Counted from the first letter of the stretch, positions 35,942 to 44,939 are shown. The stretch: DNA of 64,000 nt from DAOVRD01 sp964521715 (GCA_964521715.1 CAZFSS010000008.1:73941-137940); one strand, 5' to 3'. Numbers and translations: made by a program. The notes: a model not told the origin generated them from the letters alone.

Positions 35942-38611
35942 TCACAGGTCGGAAGGCATGGCTTTGTCGGGGTCGATGTACATCTGCTCGATGGCGCGGG
36001 CGACGACGTCAGCGGACAGGCGCCCTTCCTCCCGCAACGCGGCCAGGGCCGCAAGGGCGATGTGCCGGGCGTCCACCTCGAAGAAGTCCCGCAGGGAGTC
36101 TCGCCCGTCGCTCCGCCCGTAGCCGTCCGTGCCCAGCGTGATGAACCGGCCGGGAACCCATCGGGCGACCGTGTCCGGGACGGCCTTCACGTAGTCCGTC
36201 GCCGCCACAGCCGGCACGGCGGCGTCGCCGAGGCATTGCGTGACGTAAGGAACCCGGGGCTCCTCGGCGGGATGGCGCATGTTCCACCGCTCCGCCTCGT
36301 GCCCGTCCCGGTAGAGGGCCTTGCAGCTGGTGACGGACCAGACGTCGGCGGCCACGTCGAAGCCGTCGGCCAGTATCCTCTGCGCCTTGACGGCTTCGTT
36401 CAATATGGCCCCGCTGCCCAGCAGGTGGACCTGCGCGTCCCCGCCTTCGGCCGGGCGGAAGCGGTACATGCCCTTCAGTATCCCTTCGCGCGCCCCGTCC
36501 GGCATGGCGGGCTGCGGATACTTCTCATTCATCATGGTCAGGTAGTAGAAGACGTCCTCGCCTTCCTGGTACATGCGGCGGATCCCGTCCTGCACGATCA
36601 CGGCAATCTCGTAGGCGTAGGCGGGATCGTACGCGAGGAGGTTGGGCACCGTGAAGGCCGTCAGGTGGCTGTTGCCGTCCTGGTGCTGGAGCCCCTCGCC
36701 GGCGAGCGTGGTCCGGCCGGCCGTGCCGCCGACGAGGAACCCCTTCGCGCGCGAGTCGCCCGCCGCCCAGACCAGGTCCCCGATCCGCTGCAAGCCGAAC
36801 ATCGAGTAGAAGAAGAAGAACGGAATCGCGTTGATGCCGTGGTTCGAGTAAGCCGTCCCCGCGGCAATGAAGGACGACATCGAGCCGGCCTCGGTGATGC
36901 CCTCCTCCAGGATCTGGCCGTCCTTCGCCTCCTTGTAGTAGAGCAGGTTCTCCTTGTCCACGGGCTCATAGAGCTGACCCACGCGGGAGTAGATGCCGAA
37001 CCGGCGGAACAGGGCGTCCATGCCGAACGTCCTGGCCTCGTCCGGCACGATGGGTACGATCAGCTTGCCGATCTCTTCGTGCTGCATCAGCAGGGCCAGC
37101 AGGTGCACGAAGGACATGGTCGTGGCCACAGGTCGGTCGCCCGTGCCCTCGAAGAACTCGCGGAAGACCTCGTCGGAGGGCGCCTTCAGCTTCTCCTTCA
37201 TGGGAGCCCGCGCCGGCAGGTAGCCGCCGAGCTCCTTGCGCCGCTCGTGCAGGTACTTCAGCTCCGGGCTGTCGTCCGGCGGACGGAAGAGCGGGGCGCC
37301 GGCCACTTCCTCGTCGCTCAGGGGGATGCTGAACCGGGAGCGGAACGCGCGCAACTCCTGTTCGTTCAGCTTCTTCTGCTGGTGCGTGACGTTCTGCCCC
37401 TCGCCGCCGGCGCCGAGGCCGTAGCCCTTGATCGTCTGGGCCAGGACGACCGTGGGAGAGCCAGTGTGCTCGACGGCGGCCCTGTAGGCGGCGTAGACCT
37501 TCTCGGGATCGTGCCCGCCGCGCCGCATCTTCTCCAGTTGTCCGTCGGTCAGGTCCTCGGCCATCGCCAAGAGCTGGGGGTCCGTGCCGAAGAAGTCCTG
37601 CCGGATGTAATGGCCGTCCGCGACCGCGTACCTCTGGTACTGGCCGTCGAGGACCTCGTCCATCCGGCGGACGAGCAGCCCTTCGGCGTCCTGTTCGATG
37701 AGGGGATCCCAGTCGTCGCCCCAGATGACCTTGATGACGTTCCAGCCGGCGCCCCTGAAGACGGTCTCGAGCTCCTGGATGATCTTGCTGTTCCCGCGGA
37801 CAGGGCCGTCGAGCCGCTGGAGGTTGCAGTTGACGACGAAGATGAGGTTGTCGAGTCGTTCGCGCGCGGCCAGCGATATGGCCCCCAGCGTCTCCGGCTC
37901 GTCCGTTTCGCCGTCCCCGACGAAGGCCCAGACCTTCTGGTCCGACGGCTTCTTCAGGCCCCGGTCCTCCAGGTATCGGATGAAGCGGGCATGGTAGATG
38001 GCCTGGATCGGGCCGAGCCCCATGGACACCGTGGGGAAGCTCCAGAAGCCGGGCATGAGCCACGGATGCGGGTAGGAAGACAGGCCCGGTTCGCTGTGCA
38101 GCTCGTGGCGGAAGTTCTCGACCTGCTCCAGCGAGAGCCGCCCTTCCAGGAAGGCCCGGGCATAGTTGCCCGGCGAGGCATGCCCCTGGAAGTAGATGAG
38201 GTCCCCGGGATGGTCGTCGGTCCGCGCCCGGAAGAAGTGATTGAACCCCACCTCGTAGAGCGTGGCCGCGGAAGCATAGGTCGAGATGTGCCCTCCGATC
38301 CCCTCCTCCTCCCGGTTGGCGCGCACGACCATGGCCATGGCGTTCCAGCGCACCATGTTCTTGATGCGCCGCTCGACCTCGCGGTTGCCCGGATACGGGG
38401 GCTGCTCGCTCAGGGGGATGGTGTTGACGTAGGGCGTGTTGGTGCTGGGCGGCACGCGCACGCCCCGCGCGTAGGCATGGTCGCGAAGCTCCTGGAGCAG
38501 TTCACGGGCCCTGCCGGGCCCGGAGTCTCTGAGCACCTCATCGAGCGAGTCGAGCCATTCCCGCGTTTCCAGGGCCTTCTCGTCGGCCTTGTCTCCTCCA
38601 GCGTCGGTCAT
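35942..38611 (-). CDS. aceE: Pyruvate dehydrogenase E1, homodimeric type
   Basis: An 889-residue thiamine diphosphate enzyme that decarboxylates pyruvate and acetylates E2 lipoamide. It is close to the E. coli AceE length and collinear: YFQGHASPGNYARAFLEGRL, WAFVGDGETDEPETLGAI followed by VVNCNLQRLDGPVRGNSKI (the ThDP motif GDG to NCN), and the C-terminal LGTDGYGRSDGRDSLRDFFE. The start at 38611 has AGAGGGAC upstream. The homodimeric form is typical of Proteobacteria and Actinobacteria and also found in some PVC bacteria. It is divergent from ygiQ. Confidence 0.96.
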   Translation of the reverse strand: MTDAGGDKADEKALETREWLDSLDEVLRDSGPGRARELLQELRDHAYARGVRVPPSTNTPYVNTIPLSEQPPYPGNREVERRIKNMVRWNAMAMVVRANREEEGIGGHISTYASAATLYEVGFNHFFRARTDDHPGDLIYFQGHASPGNYARAFLEGRLSLEQVENFRHELHSEPGLSSYPHPWLMPGFWSFPTVSMGLGPIQAIYHARFIRYLEDRGLKKPSDQKVWAFVGDGETDEPETLGAISLAARERLDNLIFVVNCNLQRLDGPVRGNSKIIQELETVFRGAGWNVIKVIWGDDWDPLIEQDAEGLLVRRMDEVLDGQYQRYAVADGHYIRQDFFGTDPQLLAMAEDLTDGQLEKMRRGGHDPEKVYAAYRAAVEHTGSPTVVLAQTIKGYGLGAGGEGQNVTHQQKKLNEQELRAFRSRFSIPLSDEEVAGAPLFRPPDDSPELKYLHERRKELGGYLPARAPMKEKLKAPSDEVFREFFEGTGDRPVATTMSFVHLLALLMQHEEIGKLIVPIVPDEARTFGMDALFRRFGIYSRVGQLYEPVDKENLLYYKEAKDGQILEEGITEAGSMSSFIAAGTAYSNHGINAIPFFFFYSMFGLQRIGDLVWAAGDSRAKGFLVGGTAGRTTLAGEGLQHQDGNSHLTAFTVPNLLAYDPAYAYEIAVIVQDGIRRMYQEGEDVFYYLTMMNEKYPQPAMPDGAREGILKGMYRFRPAEGGDAQVHLLGSGAILNEAVKAQRILADGFDVAADVWSVTSCKALYRDGHEAERWNMRHPAEEPRVPYVTQCLGDAAVPAVAATDYVKAVPDTVARWVPGRFITLGTDGYGRSDGRDSLRDFFEVDARHIALAALAALREEGRLSADVVARAIEQMYIDPDKAMPSDL

Positions 38612-38753
38612 TGGCGCAGTCCCTCTGGGCTTCGTCCTGGTCCGACCGTCAAGGCGCCTTGGCTGTCCTCTGCGCCCGGCCCCCACAGCCAATCTACCAC
38701 GACGAAGCCCTGCGCGCCAGCGGGTGTGCATGAGGGCGCTCGGGGCGGGGTTC

Positions 38754-38782
38754 TTGACCAAGCCGCCCAACTCCGCCATAAT
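38754..38782 (+). promoter_or_regulatory. Promoter candidate for the YgiQ gene
   Basis: TTGACC (38754-38759), a 17-nt spacer and CATAAT (38777-38782), giving a leader of about 70 nt before the ATG at 38859. Confidence 0.5.
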
Positions 38783-38858
38783 CAGGTTGCGCATCACCCG
38801 GTAACGATTCCGGGCAAGGGCGATTCCAAATGGATCACAAGACGGTTCGTATTGTCCG

Positions 38859-40607
38859 ATGACGCGTATTGCTCCCCCGCAGCCCGCCTTTCTCCCCATG
38901 TCCCGCTCCGAGATGGACGCGCTGGGCTGGGATGCGCTGGACGTCCTGCTGGTCTCCGGCGACGCCTACGTGGACCATCCGTCCTTCGGAACGCCGCTGA
39001 TCGGACGTTGGCTGATCGCTCAGGGGTATCGCGTCGGCATCGTCGCGCAGCCGCGCTGGGACCGCGCCGACGACGTCGTCCGCATGGGACGACCGCTTTT
39101 GTTCGCCGGAGCATCCGCCGGCGCGCTGGATTCCATGTTGGCCCATACCACCGCCTTTCGGAAGAAACGCCGCGATGACGCCTACACGCCCGGCGGGAAA
39201 TCCGGCGCGCGGCCCAACCGCGCTTGCATGGTCTATACCGCGCTCCTGCGCAACGCGTTTCCCGGCCTGCCGGTCGTCTTGGGCGGCATCGAAGCGTCTC
39301 TTCGCCGCGCCGTTCATTACGACTTCTGGGACGATGATCTGCGCCGCCCCATCCTCCTGGACGCCACAGCCGACCTCGTCGTCTATGGGATGGCAGAACG
39401 CGCAATCCTGGACGTCGCCCGCCGGATTGAGTCGTCCAACCAGGCGCCGGTGAGGAAATCCCGGCGCAAGCCCGGAGTCCTGGGCGGCATCCCCGGCACG
39501 GTGTTCGTCGGAACGGAAGCGGATGTCCCGGCCGGAAGCCCCTGCGCCGTCCTGCCGTCGTTCGAGGCAATCCAGGCGGAGCCGCGGCTCTTGATGCCCG
39601 CGACGCTTGCGCTGGAGCGGCAGGCGCATCGGGCAGACGTCTGGCTCATCCAGGCGGCGGGGAACCGGAGCGTCGTCATCGCGCCGCCGACGGAACCGCT
39701 GTCTTCGCGGGAACTCGACGCCCTGTACGCGCTCCCCTTTTCCCGCGCCGCGCATCCGTCTTACCGGCAACCAATTCCGGCGGAGGAGATGATCCAGTTC
39801 AGCATCACGTCGCACCGGGGTTGCGCGGGCGGCTGCTCGTTCTGCGCCCTGGCGCTCCACCAGACCCGCCGGGTGAGGTCCCGGAGCGTTAAGTCCATTC
39901 TAGGTGAAGCGGCCGGACTGACGAAGCATCCGGAATGGAAAGGCTCGATCAGCGACGTGGGCGGCCCGACGGCGAACATGTGGGGCGCGCGCTGCGCGTC
40001 CGATCCCTGCCGGTGCGAGCGATCCAGTTGCCTGACTCCGGCGATCTGCCCGCATTTCCAATGCGATCAGTCGGCCATCGCGGATCTGCTGCGCGAGGTC
40101 GCGCGGGTGTCCGGCGTCCAGCACGTCCGCGTGGCCAGCGGAATCCGCCACGACCTCGCCCGCCGCGATCCGAAGTACGTCCGCGCCCTGGTCCGAGAAT
40201 TCACCGGAGGGCAGTTGAAACTCGCGCCGGAGCATTGCGCCGATTCGGTCCTGAAACTCATGCGTAAGCCGGCGTTCCGGGCGTTCACGGAGTTCCTGTC
40301 CGTGTTCGAGACGGAATCGAGGGCGGCGGGGAAGTCGCAATACGTGATTCCGTACCTGATCAGCGCGTTCCCCGGCTGCACGGACGAGGACATGAAGGCG
40401 CTGGCTCGCTGGCTGAAGTCGCGGGGCTGGACGCCGCAACAGGTCCAGTGTTTCATCCCCACGCCGGGAACCGTCGCATCGGCGATGTTCTACGCCGGGA
40501 TTGACCCGGACGGGAACCCGATCCCCGTGGCGCGTTCCGATGCCGAGCGGCTCCGGCAGCATCGCATATTGGTTCGAGCGGAAGAACGACGAAAGAGACA
40601 GAGATAA
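38859..40607 (+). CDS. YgiQ-family (UPF0313) radical SAM protein
   Basis: A 582-residue radical SAM protein. The [4Fe-4S]-AdoMet motif is CAGGCSFCAL with C322, C326 and C329. The N-terminus is family-typical (DVLLVSGDAYVDHPSFG, QGYRVGIVAQPRW), and so are VLGGIEASLRRAVHYDFW and LKLAPEHCADSVLKLMRKP. It is shorter than E. coli YgiQ at the C-terminus, as in many homologues. The reaction is not established for the family. No good Shine-Dalgarno before the ATG at 38859. The gene is alone, divergent from aceE. Confidence 0.92.
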   Translation: MTRIAPPQPAFLPMSRSEMDALGWDALDVLLVSGDAYVDHPSFGTPLIGRWLIAQGYRVGIVAQPRWDRADDVVRMGRPLLFAGASAGALDSMLAHTTAFRKKRRDDAYTPGGKSGARPNRACMVYTALLRNAFPGLPVVLGGIEASLRRAVHYDFWDDDLRRPILLDATADLVVYGMAERAILDVARRIESSNQAPVRKSRRKPGVLGGIPGTVFVGTEADVPAGSPCAVLPSFEAIQAEPRLLMPATLALERQAHRADVWLIQAAGNRSVVIAPPTEPLSSRELDALYALPFSRAAHPSYRQPIPAEEMIQFSITSHRGCAGGCSFCALALHQTRRVRSRSVKSILGEAAGLTKHPEWKGSISDVGGPTANMWGARCASDPCRCERSSCLTPAICPHFQCDQSAIADLLREVARVSGVQHVRVASGIRHDLARRDPKYVRALVREFTGGQLKLAPEHCADSVLKLMRKPAFRAFTEFLSVFETESRAAGKSQYVIPYLISAFPGCTDEDMKALARWLKSRGWTPQQVQCFIPTPGTVASAMFYAGIDPDGNPIPVARSDAERLRQHRILVRAEERRKRQR

Positions 40608-41059
40608 TGAGGCTGTAGCAAGTTGGCCGGGACACAATCACGCTGGCTTATGTGAGCGGCGAGAGGCAGCCGGGGCAGCGGGGGCCAGGGTTGCGGTGAG
40701 GCGGAGCAGGCACGTGGCTTTGCGGGCTGGCCGGGGCGGCCGGCGCTCGTTTGAACCTTCCCAGGAACTCCTCGCGCCGGTCATGGCCCTGTATCTCAAG
40801 CCGCCAGAGCCGCACATCCTCACCGTGGACCGGCTCGTGTGCCTCTCGGCGTACCCTCGCCCCCCACGACCGGCGCAGGCTCACCGGGCTCACGAGGCTT
40901 ACACCCCGCCTGATCCAGGCTTATGATCCGGCTCACAGGATGGCTCGCTCCCTAGGCTCCTTACCTCATGCCCGAGCGCGCAACGACAAAGCTCACCCCC
41001 CGCTATGAAGCGCAGCGGAAGAGCGGGCAGATGCAGCGCGATGTTGGGCAGCACAATGG
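40608..41059. other. Intergenic stretch without a recognised gene
   Basis: About 450 nt. Short frames on both strands carry no family motif. The left part is GC-rich and Pro/Arg-coding in most frames; the right part is lower in GC and leads into the accessory gene at 41060. It may be decayed DNA. Confidence 0.5.
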
Positions 41060-42112
41060 CTAGTCCGTGGTCTTTGCGATCGGTGCTATGACAGTACCTG
41101 TTTCGACTTCGACAGGCCCTTCACGCCGACTTACCAAGGCCGCGCTACGCCCCTGCGTCTGCAGCAACTCCGGCTGCGCCAGAGCCTTCAGCGCTTCGAT
41201 AACCTCAAGAACGGGAAACTCGCGACGATCCTCCAAGTACCGGGCGACCTGCCGCTCCGCTTGGCGCGGAAGACTGACTTCTTTCGGAACGTGAGCATCA
41301 GCGGCCATGAATTGCTGCACGACGCCCCATCCCTTGTAGAACACTTCCATGAACGCACCGTCATGGGGCAAAGGACAAATGACGAGGTTGCGCACATCAT
41401 CGCGTCTGACAGTATCTTTGCTACCCTCGCGTGCCGGAACGATTCCTATACGCAGACCTCGTGCCCCTTCCAGATGCGCTGGATTGATCTTGACTGTCGT
41501 GGCTACCCAGCGGTCAACGTCAGTGTGGCCGACGAAGAGGTCTGCCTTCCATAGCCCGGAGATGCTCCAAGGCAGAGCGGCTCGAGCTTCCTTTCGTCGA
41601 AAAGCAGCAGCGATGCTGTCGATGTGTCGTTTGAGTTTCGCCGGTTGTCCTCGCACGCCTGCCAACAGCCGGGATTCATCCGTCAGTTTTTCCTTTGCAG
41701 TCTCGATGAGACTGAGAGAACCGCCCTTCTCAACACCGAAGAGTATCGAAGCGGGGACGGAACCGGGAACTCCGCAGTGCACCTTCATCGCGTCGTGGAG
41801 CCTTTCCAGCACACACGGCTCGCCGCGATTCAGGGCGTCATGAACGGCATACTCGAAGCAGATTCCACAGTCTCTGTCGCCTGGCCGGTACAGTCTAGGC
41901 AATATCTTTATCTTGACGTTCTCGTAGCCTCCGACTTCGGCGACGACATCGGCCTTGAGCGCGTACAGAACGCCTTCGAGAATCGGTCGGACGACAGCGG
42001 TCACCGCCGACACCTCATCGGCGACCGGATTCTGCTGATACTGTAAGCGTAACTGCAATAGTCCCCCCTGATCGTGCTGCGCAATTTGGCTATCTGTATC
42101 TGGGCATACCAT
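41060..42112 (-). CDS. Hypothetical protein with PD-(D/E)XK nuclease-like residues
   Basis: A 350-residue soluble protein that I do not recognise. The segment ISGLWKADLFVGHTD followed by WVATTVKINP (D191, K208), with an earlier FEYAVHDAL (E87), resembles the E...D...(E/V)xK pattern of PD-(D/E)XK nucleases of the restriction type. The GAHLEG-like strand GLRIGIVPA after it fits such a fold. The C-terminal quarter is helical. AGGAG about 10 nt before the ATG supports the start. The base composition is visibly less GC-rich than flanking genes, and it lies next to the tRNA-Pro/GIY-YIG cluster, so it is probably acquired. The nuclease assignment is tentative. Confidence 0.6.
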   Translation of the reverse strand: MVCPDTDSQIAQHDQGGLLQLRLQYQQNPVADEVSAVTAVVRPILEGVLYALKADVVAEVGGYENVKIKILPRLYRPGDRDCGICFEYAVHDALNRGEPCVLERLHDAMKVHCGVPGSVPASILFGVEKGGSLSLIETAKEKLTDESRLLAGVRGQPAKLKRHIDSIAAAFRRKEARAALPWSISGLWKADLFVGHTDVDRWVATTVKINPAHLEGARGLRIGIVPAREGSKDTVRRDDVRNLVICPLPHDGAFMEVFYKGWGVVQQFMAADAHVPKEVSLPRQAERQVARYLEDRREFPVLEVIEALKALAQPELLQTQGRSAALVSRREGPVEVETGTVIAPIAKTTD

Positions 42113-42289
42113 ATGTATCTGCTCCTCATCCTCGGTTTGCGGCCCGGGTCGCCGGTTTGCTCGAAAGCCCGACCTTTGGCGTGTTGCTTAACACCCTCAG
42201 TCGGGACAGTTCGCTAATCCAGTCACCACTCCTTCAGTCTGAACCGTCCCTGCGAACATCATACGTCCTAACTCATTGCTCCGCAACGA

Positions 42290-42307
42290 GAAAGCTGGTC
42301 AGCTTTC
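42290..42307 (-). terminator. Hairpin downstream of tRNA-Pro
   Basis: GAAAGCTG and CAGCTTTC form an 8-bp stem with a two-base centre, 25 nt after the tRNA 3' end on the minus strand. Only a weak T-tract follows (TCTCGTTG). Confidence 0.4.
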
Positions 42308-42331
42308 CATGGGGGCTTCATACTTGAAGAA

Positions 42332-42409
42332 TGGTCGGGGCGGTGGGATTTGAACCCACGACCTCGTGCTCCCAAGGCACGCGCGCTACCCAGGCTGCGC
42401 TACGCCCCG
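42332..42409 (-). tRNA. tRNA-Pro (anticodon TGG), CCA encoded
   Basis: On the minus strand the gene folds as a cloverleaf: acceptor CGGGGCG/CGCCCCG, anticodon stem CGTGC/GCACG with loop CTTGGGA (anticodon TGG), T arm GTGGG-TTCAAAT-CCCAC, discriminator A and an encoded CCA at 42332-42334. It is a complete copy. An incomplete second copy lies 496 nt upstream. Confidence 0.96.
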
Positions 42410-42453
42410 ACGCCCGACCCCCAGTGGATTCTATCAGAACAGGAGCAACGACC

Positions 42454-42735
42454 TCAACCACCCCGCGGCAACATGCCGCCGGCCTCATCCCCATTCACCT
42501 GCCGACGCAGCCAGCGCCGCCCCCCGCCGGACTTCAGGGACTTCTCCCGCTGTCTGGCCTCCGCATGGGTCGCGCACTGCTCCTTGTAGACGAGGCGCCA
42601 GGGGCGCTTTGCCAGAGTAGAGCGGCAGTGCCCGCCGTTGTGCTCCCTGACCCGGCGCTGCAGACGAGAGCTTATCCCCACATAGAGGGAGCCATCTACC
42701 TCAGACTGGAGCACATACACAAAGCACGTCGTCAT
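42454..42735 (-). CDS. Small GIY-YIG nuclease of the URI/YhbQ type
   Basis: A 93-residue single-domain GIY-YIG protein: FVYVLQS at 5-11 and SLYVGIS at 16-22 form the signature, R27/R28 follow, and EARQREKSLK near 59-68 carries the family Glu (E64). Such small proteins are unassigned or act in mobile elements and DNA repair. GGAGGG lies eight bases before the ATG at 42735. The open frame extends upstream into the broken tRNA-Pro copy, but that part is not protein-like. The gene lies exactly between the intact tRNA-Pro and its partial duplicate, which suggests a tRNA-targeting mobile module. Confidence 0.85.
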   Translation of the reverse strand: MTTCFVYVLQSEVDGSLYVGISSRLQRRVREHNGGHCRSTLAKRPWRLVYKEQCATHAEARQREKSLKSGGGRRWLRRQVNGDEAGGMLPRGG

Positions 42736-42780
42736 GCCACGGCCCTCCGGCAGCGCGCACACCGCAGCACAGAAGGCGGC

Positions 42781-42820
42781 CGGCCCGCCGTACGGCGGGC
42801 AAGCCCGCCGGCAGGCGGGC
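42781..42820. repeat. Two adjacent palindromes upstream of the GIY-YIG gene
   Basis: GCCCGCCGTACGGCGGGC (42783-42800) is a perfect palindrome, and GCCCGCCGGCAGGCGGGC (42803-42820) is a 7-bp stem with a four-base loop; two A bases separate them. The first, with two more bases on the left, recurs at 53669-53690 beside cysS. These look like REP-type dispersed elements. Confidence 0.8.
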
Positions 42821-42822
42821 AA

Positions 42823-42905
42823 GATTTGAACTCCAGTCGCCTTACGGCGACCCACGACCTCGTGCTCCCAAGGCACGCGCGCTACCCAGGCTGCGCTACG
42901 CCCCG
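42823..42905 (-). pseudogene. Broken second copy of tRNA-Pro
   Basis: Positions 42851-42905 are identical to the first 55 nt of the intact tRNA-Pro (complement of 42355-42409), and 42823-42831 repeat the T-loop part. Between them are 20 extra bases (42832-42851) containing the hairpin GTCGCC-TTAC-GGCGAC. The T-stem partner and acceptor 3' strand are missing, so the copy cannot make a tRNA. Confidence 0.85.
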
Positions 42906-43009
42906 AACAAACCCCGCCAGCCGATTATAGCGAGGCAACAGGACAAGGGGCAAGGAACGTCCGCTGCGGCCCCCGACGGCCCGTCACGCCGCGTCGTCAC
43001 TGCACGGCC

Positions 43010-43660
43010 TCACCCGCCGGCGGGCGCCGCGGGCGCCGCAGGCGCTTGCTCCACAGGAATCCCGGGCCCTTCCGCCGGCCTGGCGGGAGCAGGCGCCGCC
43101 GCCTTCTCGGGTGCGGGCGCAGCCGCCTTCTCGGGTGCAGGCGCAGCAGCCTTCTCGGGAGGCGAAGCACCGCCCTTCTCGGCAGCCGGCGCTGCGCCCC
43201 CCTCAGCGGGCGCAGCAGCCTTCTCGGCAGCGGGCGCAACGCCCCCCTCGGGGGGCGCAGCAGCCTTCTCGGGAGCCGTGGCGGCAGGCTCCTCCGCCGG
43301 CATCTCGGGGCCGCCGATGACCTCCGGATGCCTGCGCAAGGTCACGTGCACGTACTGGTGGGAATAGAAGCTGGAGATGGAGATGCACTGGTGCCAGGGA
43401 AGGAAGCCGGGGGCGCGCACCTCGATCTCGTGCTCGCCTTCGTGCAGGTACAGCACCGGCTCGTCTTCCGTAACGTTGCCCAGCAGCTCGCCGTCGACGA
43501 GTATCTCCGGGTAAACGGCTTCCGGACCCCGCTCGGCTACCTTAACGCACACCTCCAGGTTGCCGTGACGTTTCTTCGAGAAGTAAGGTTGGGCGACGCA
43601 GCCAACGAGCAGGATCGCGGCAACGACAAGCAACGTTCTCCTCGGACACAGGCTCATCAT
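43010..43660 (-). CDS. PEGA-like lipoprotein with Ala/Pro/Glu/Lys-rich repeat tail
   Basis: A 216-residue lipoprotein: lipobox LLVGC with C21, a beta-rich domain (about 30-110) in the style of PEGA domains (ILVDGELLGNVTED, HEIEVRAPGFLPWHQ), then a low-complexity tail from about 117 made of repeats of the type EKAAAP(A/P) ending in a Pro/Ala-rich stretch. The tail probably spans the cell wall or peptidoglycan layer. The start has two adjacent ATGs (43660, 43657) after GGGGAG. The function is unknown; PEGA domains are usually surface or S-layer associated. Confidence 0.78.
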   Translation of the reverse strand: MMSLCPRRTLLVVAAILLVGCVAQPYFSKKRHGNLEVCVKVAERGPEAVYPEILVDGELLGNVTEDEPVLYLHEGEHEIEVRAPGFLPWHQCISISSFYSHQYVHVTLRRHPEVIGGPEMPAEEPAATAPEKAAAPPEGGVAPAAEKAAAPAEGGAAPAAEKGGASPPEKAAAPAPEKAAAPAPEKAAAPAPARPAEGPGIPVEQAPAAPAAPAGG

Positions 43661-43770
43661 TGTCTCCCCTGAGAGGACCTGACACGGGCCGACGGCACAG
43701 ACCGGCACGCAGACCAGTCAGTCTAAGTTCGCCAGGCGGCCTTGTCAACTTCGCCCGCAGGCGCGTGGCA

Positions 43771-43799
43771 TTTGCCGCCCGCCGGGCGTCCGGTATAAT
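43771..43799 (+). promoter_or_regulatory. Promoter candidate for the URO-D-like gene
   Basis: TTTGCC (43771-43776), a 17-nt spacer and a consensus TATAAT (43794-43799). The -35 is weak. Confidence 0.45.
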
Positions 43800-43853
43800 G
43801 GCGCCCTTTCGCCGCCAGCGCGGCTGCGCGGCCCTCAGCGATTGGATCAGCCG

Positions 43854-44930
43854 GTGGAATCCGCACTCGAACGCATCGACTTCGAAGGCATCAAGGAGCG
43901 GTTCGACGCCTTCTGGCGCCGGGAGGTGCCGGGCCGTCCGCTCGTGTCCATCACCTGCCCGCGCGAGGGCCGCAGACCCAGGGACTTCCCCGTTCCGGAC
44001 ACGGTCGAGCAGCGCTGGACCGACGTCGAATACCAGTGCAACCGCGCCAGGTGGCACGTCGAGAACACGGCGTATCTGGGGGAGGCCCTGCCCACGTTCA
44101 TGCCGAACCTCGGGCCGGACTCCTTCACGGCCTACCTGGGCGGCGAACTGGTCTTCCTGGACGAGGGCACCTCCTGGGTCCGGCCGCACGTGGACGACCT
44201 GGGCAGCTTCGAGCCGGCCTTTGACCGCTCGAACGAGTGGTGGCGGCGCATGTGCGCGCTGGTGGACGGCGTGTGCGAGGTCGCCGAGGGCAACTTCCTG
44301 GTCGCGGTTCCCGACCTGCACGGCGGGGGGGACGCGCTGGCTGCCGCGCGCCACCCCGACAGGCTGGCCCTCGACCTGTACGACAAGCCGGACCAGGTCC
44401 GGCGCATCATGCCCGTGCTGTCCGGGATCTACAAGGAGGTCTTCGAGGACTACTGCGCGCGCATCGGCCGCGTGCAGGACGGCTCGACTACCTGGATCCC
44501 TGCCTACTCGCGCGGGACGTACACGGCGCTCCAGAACGACTTCTCCGGCCTGATCTCGCCGCAGATGTTCGTCGAGTTCTTCCTGGGCGAGATCGAGGAA
44601 CTGGCGGCCTATCTCGACAACTCCATCTACCACCTGGACGGGCCGATCGCACTCGGGAACCTGCCGCACCTGCTCGAGGTGTCCGCGCTCGACGGGATCC
44701 AGTGGGTCCCCGGCGCCGGCGCGCTGCCGATGTCCCGATGGGTGGACGTCTGCCGCCGGGTGCTGGCGGGCGGCAAGTGCCTGAACATAAACTGCGAGGC
44801 GCACGAGACCGAGTACCTCCTATCCGTGCTGCCGCACGAAGGGCTCTTCGTCCAGACGTACTGCGGCAGCGAAGCGGAAGGGCGGGACCTGCTGAGGCGG
44901 ATAGAGCGGCGGTTCTCCCGCGCGTCCTGA
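43854..44930 (+). CDS. Uroporphyrinogen decarboxylase-superfamily TIM-barrel protein
   Basis: A 358-residue protein of the URO-D/corrinoid methyltransferase (MtaA-like) superfamily. Evidence: FVEFFLGEIEELAAYLDNSI followed by YHLDGPIALGNLPHLLEV, GIQWVPGAGALPMSRW and GLFVQTYCGSEAEGRDLL, strings common to URO-D-like proteins of PVC-type bacteria. It is not canonical HemE, because the PGRQ-type N-terminal substrate motif is missing. A role in methyl transfer to or from a corrinoid protein is possible, since such a protein is encoded 1 kb downstream. The start is uncertain: GTG 43854 (with GGAT upstream) or TTG 43842. Confidence 0.77.
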   Translation: MESALERIDFEGIKERFDAFWRREVPGRPLVSITCPREGRRPRDFPVPDTVEQRWTDVEYQCNRARWHVENTAYLGEALPTFMPNLGPDSFTAYLGGELVFLDEGTSWVRPHVDDLGSFEPAFDRSNEWWRRMCALVDGVCEVAEGNFLVAVPDLHGGGDALAAARHPDRLALDLYDKPDQVRRIMPVLSGIYKEVFEDYCARIGRVQDGSTTWIPAYSRGTYTALQNDFSGLISPQMFVEFFLGEIEELAAYLDNSIYHLDGPIALGNLPHLLEVSALDGIQWVPGAGALPMSRWVDVCRRVLAGGKCLNINCEAHETEYLLSVLPHEGLFVQTYCGSEAEGRDLLRRIERRFSRAS

Positions 44931-44939
44931 CGCCGTGAT

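Noticed and set aside
34619..39178. A 1519-codon open frame on the plus strand
   Set aside because: It is antisense to aceF and aceE, which have clear motifs; its Arg/Leu/Val/Asp-rich content is what GC-rich antisense frames give.
40639..40893. Possible transposase remnant with a CPGC motif
   Set aside because: Only a two-cysteine match in a GC-rich frame; no catalytic residues, inverted repeats or target duplication were seen.
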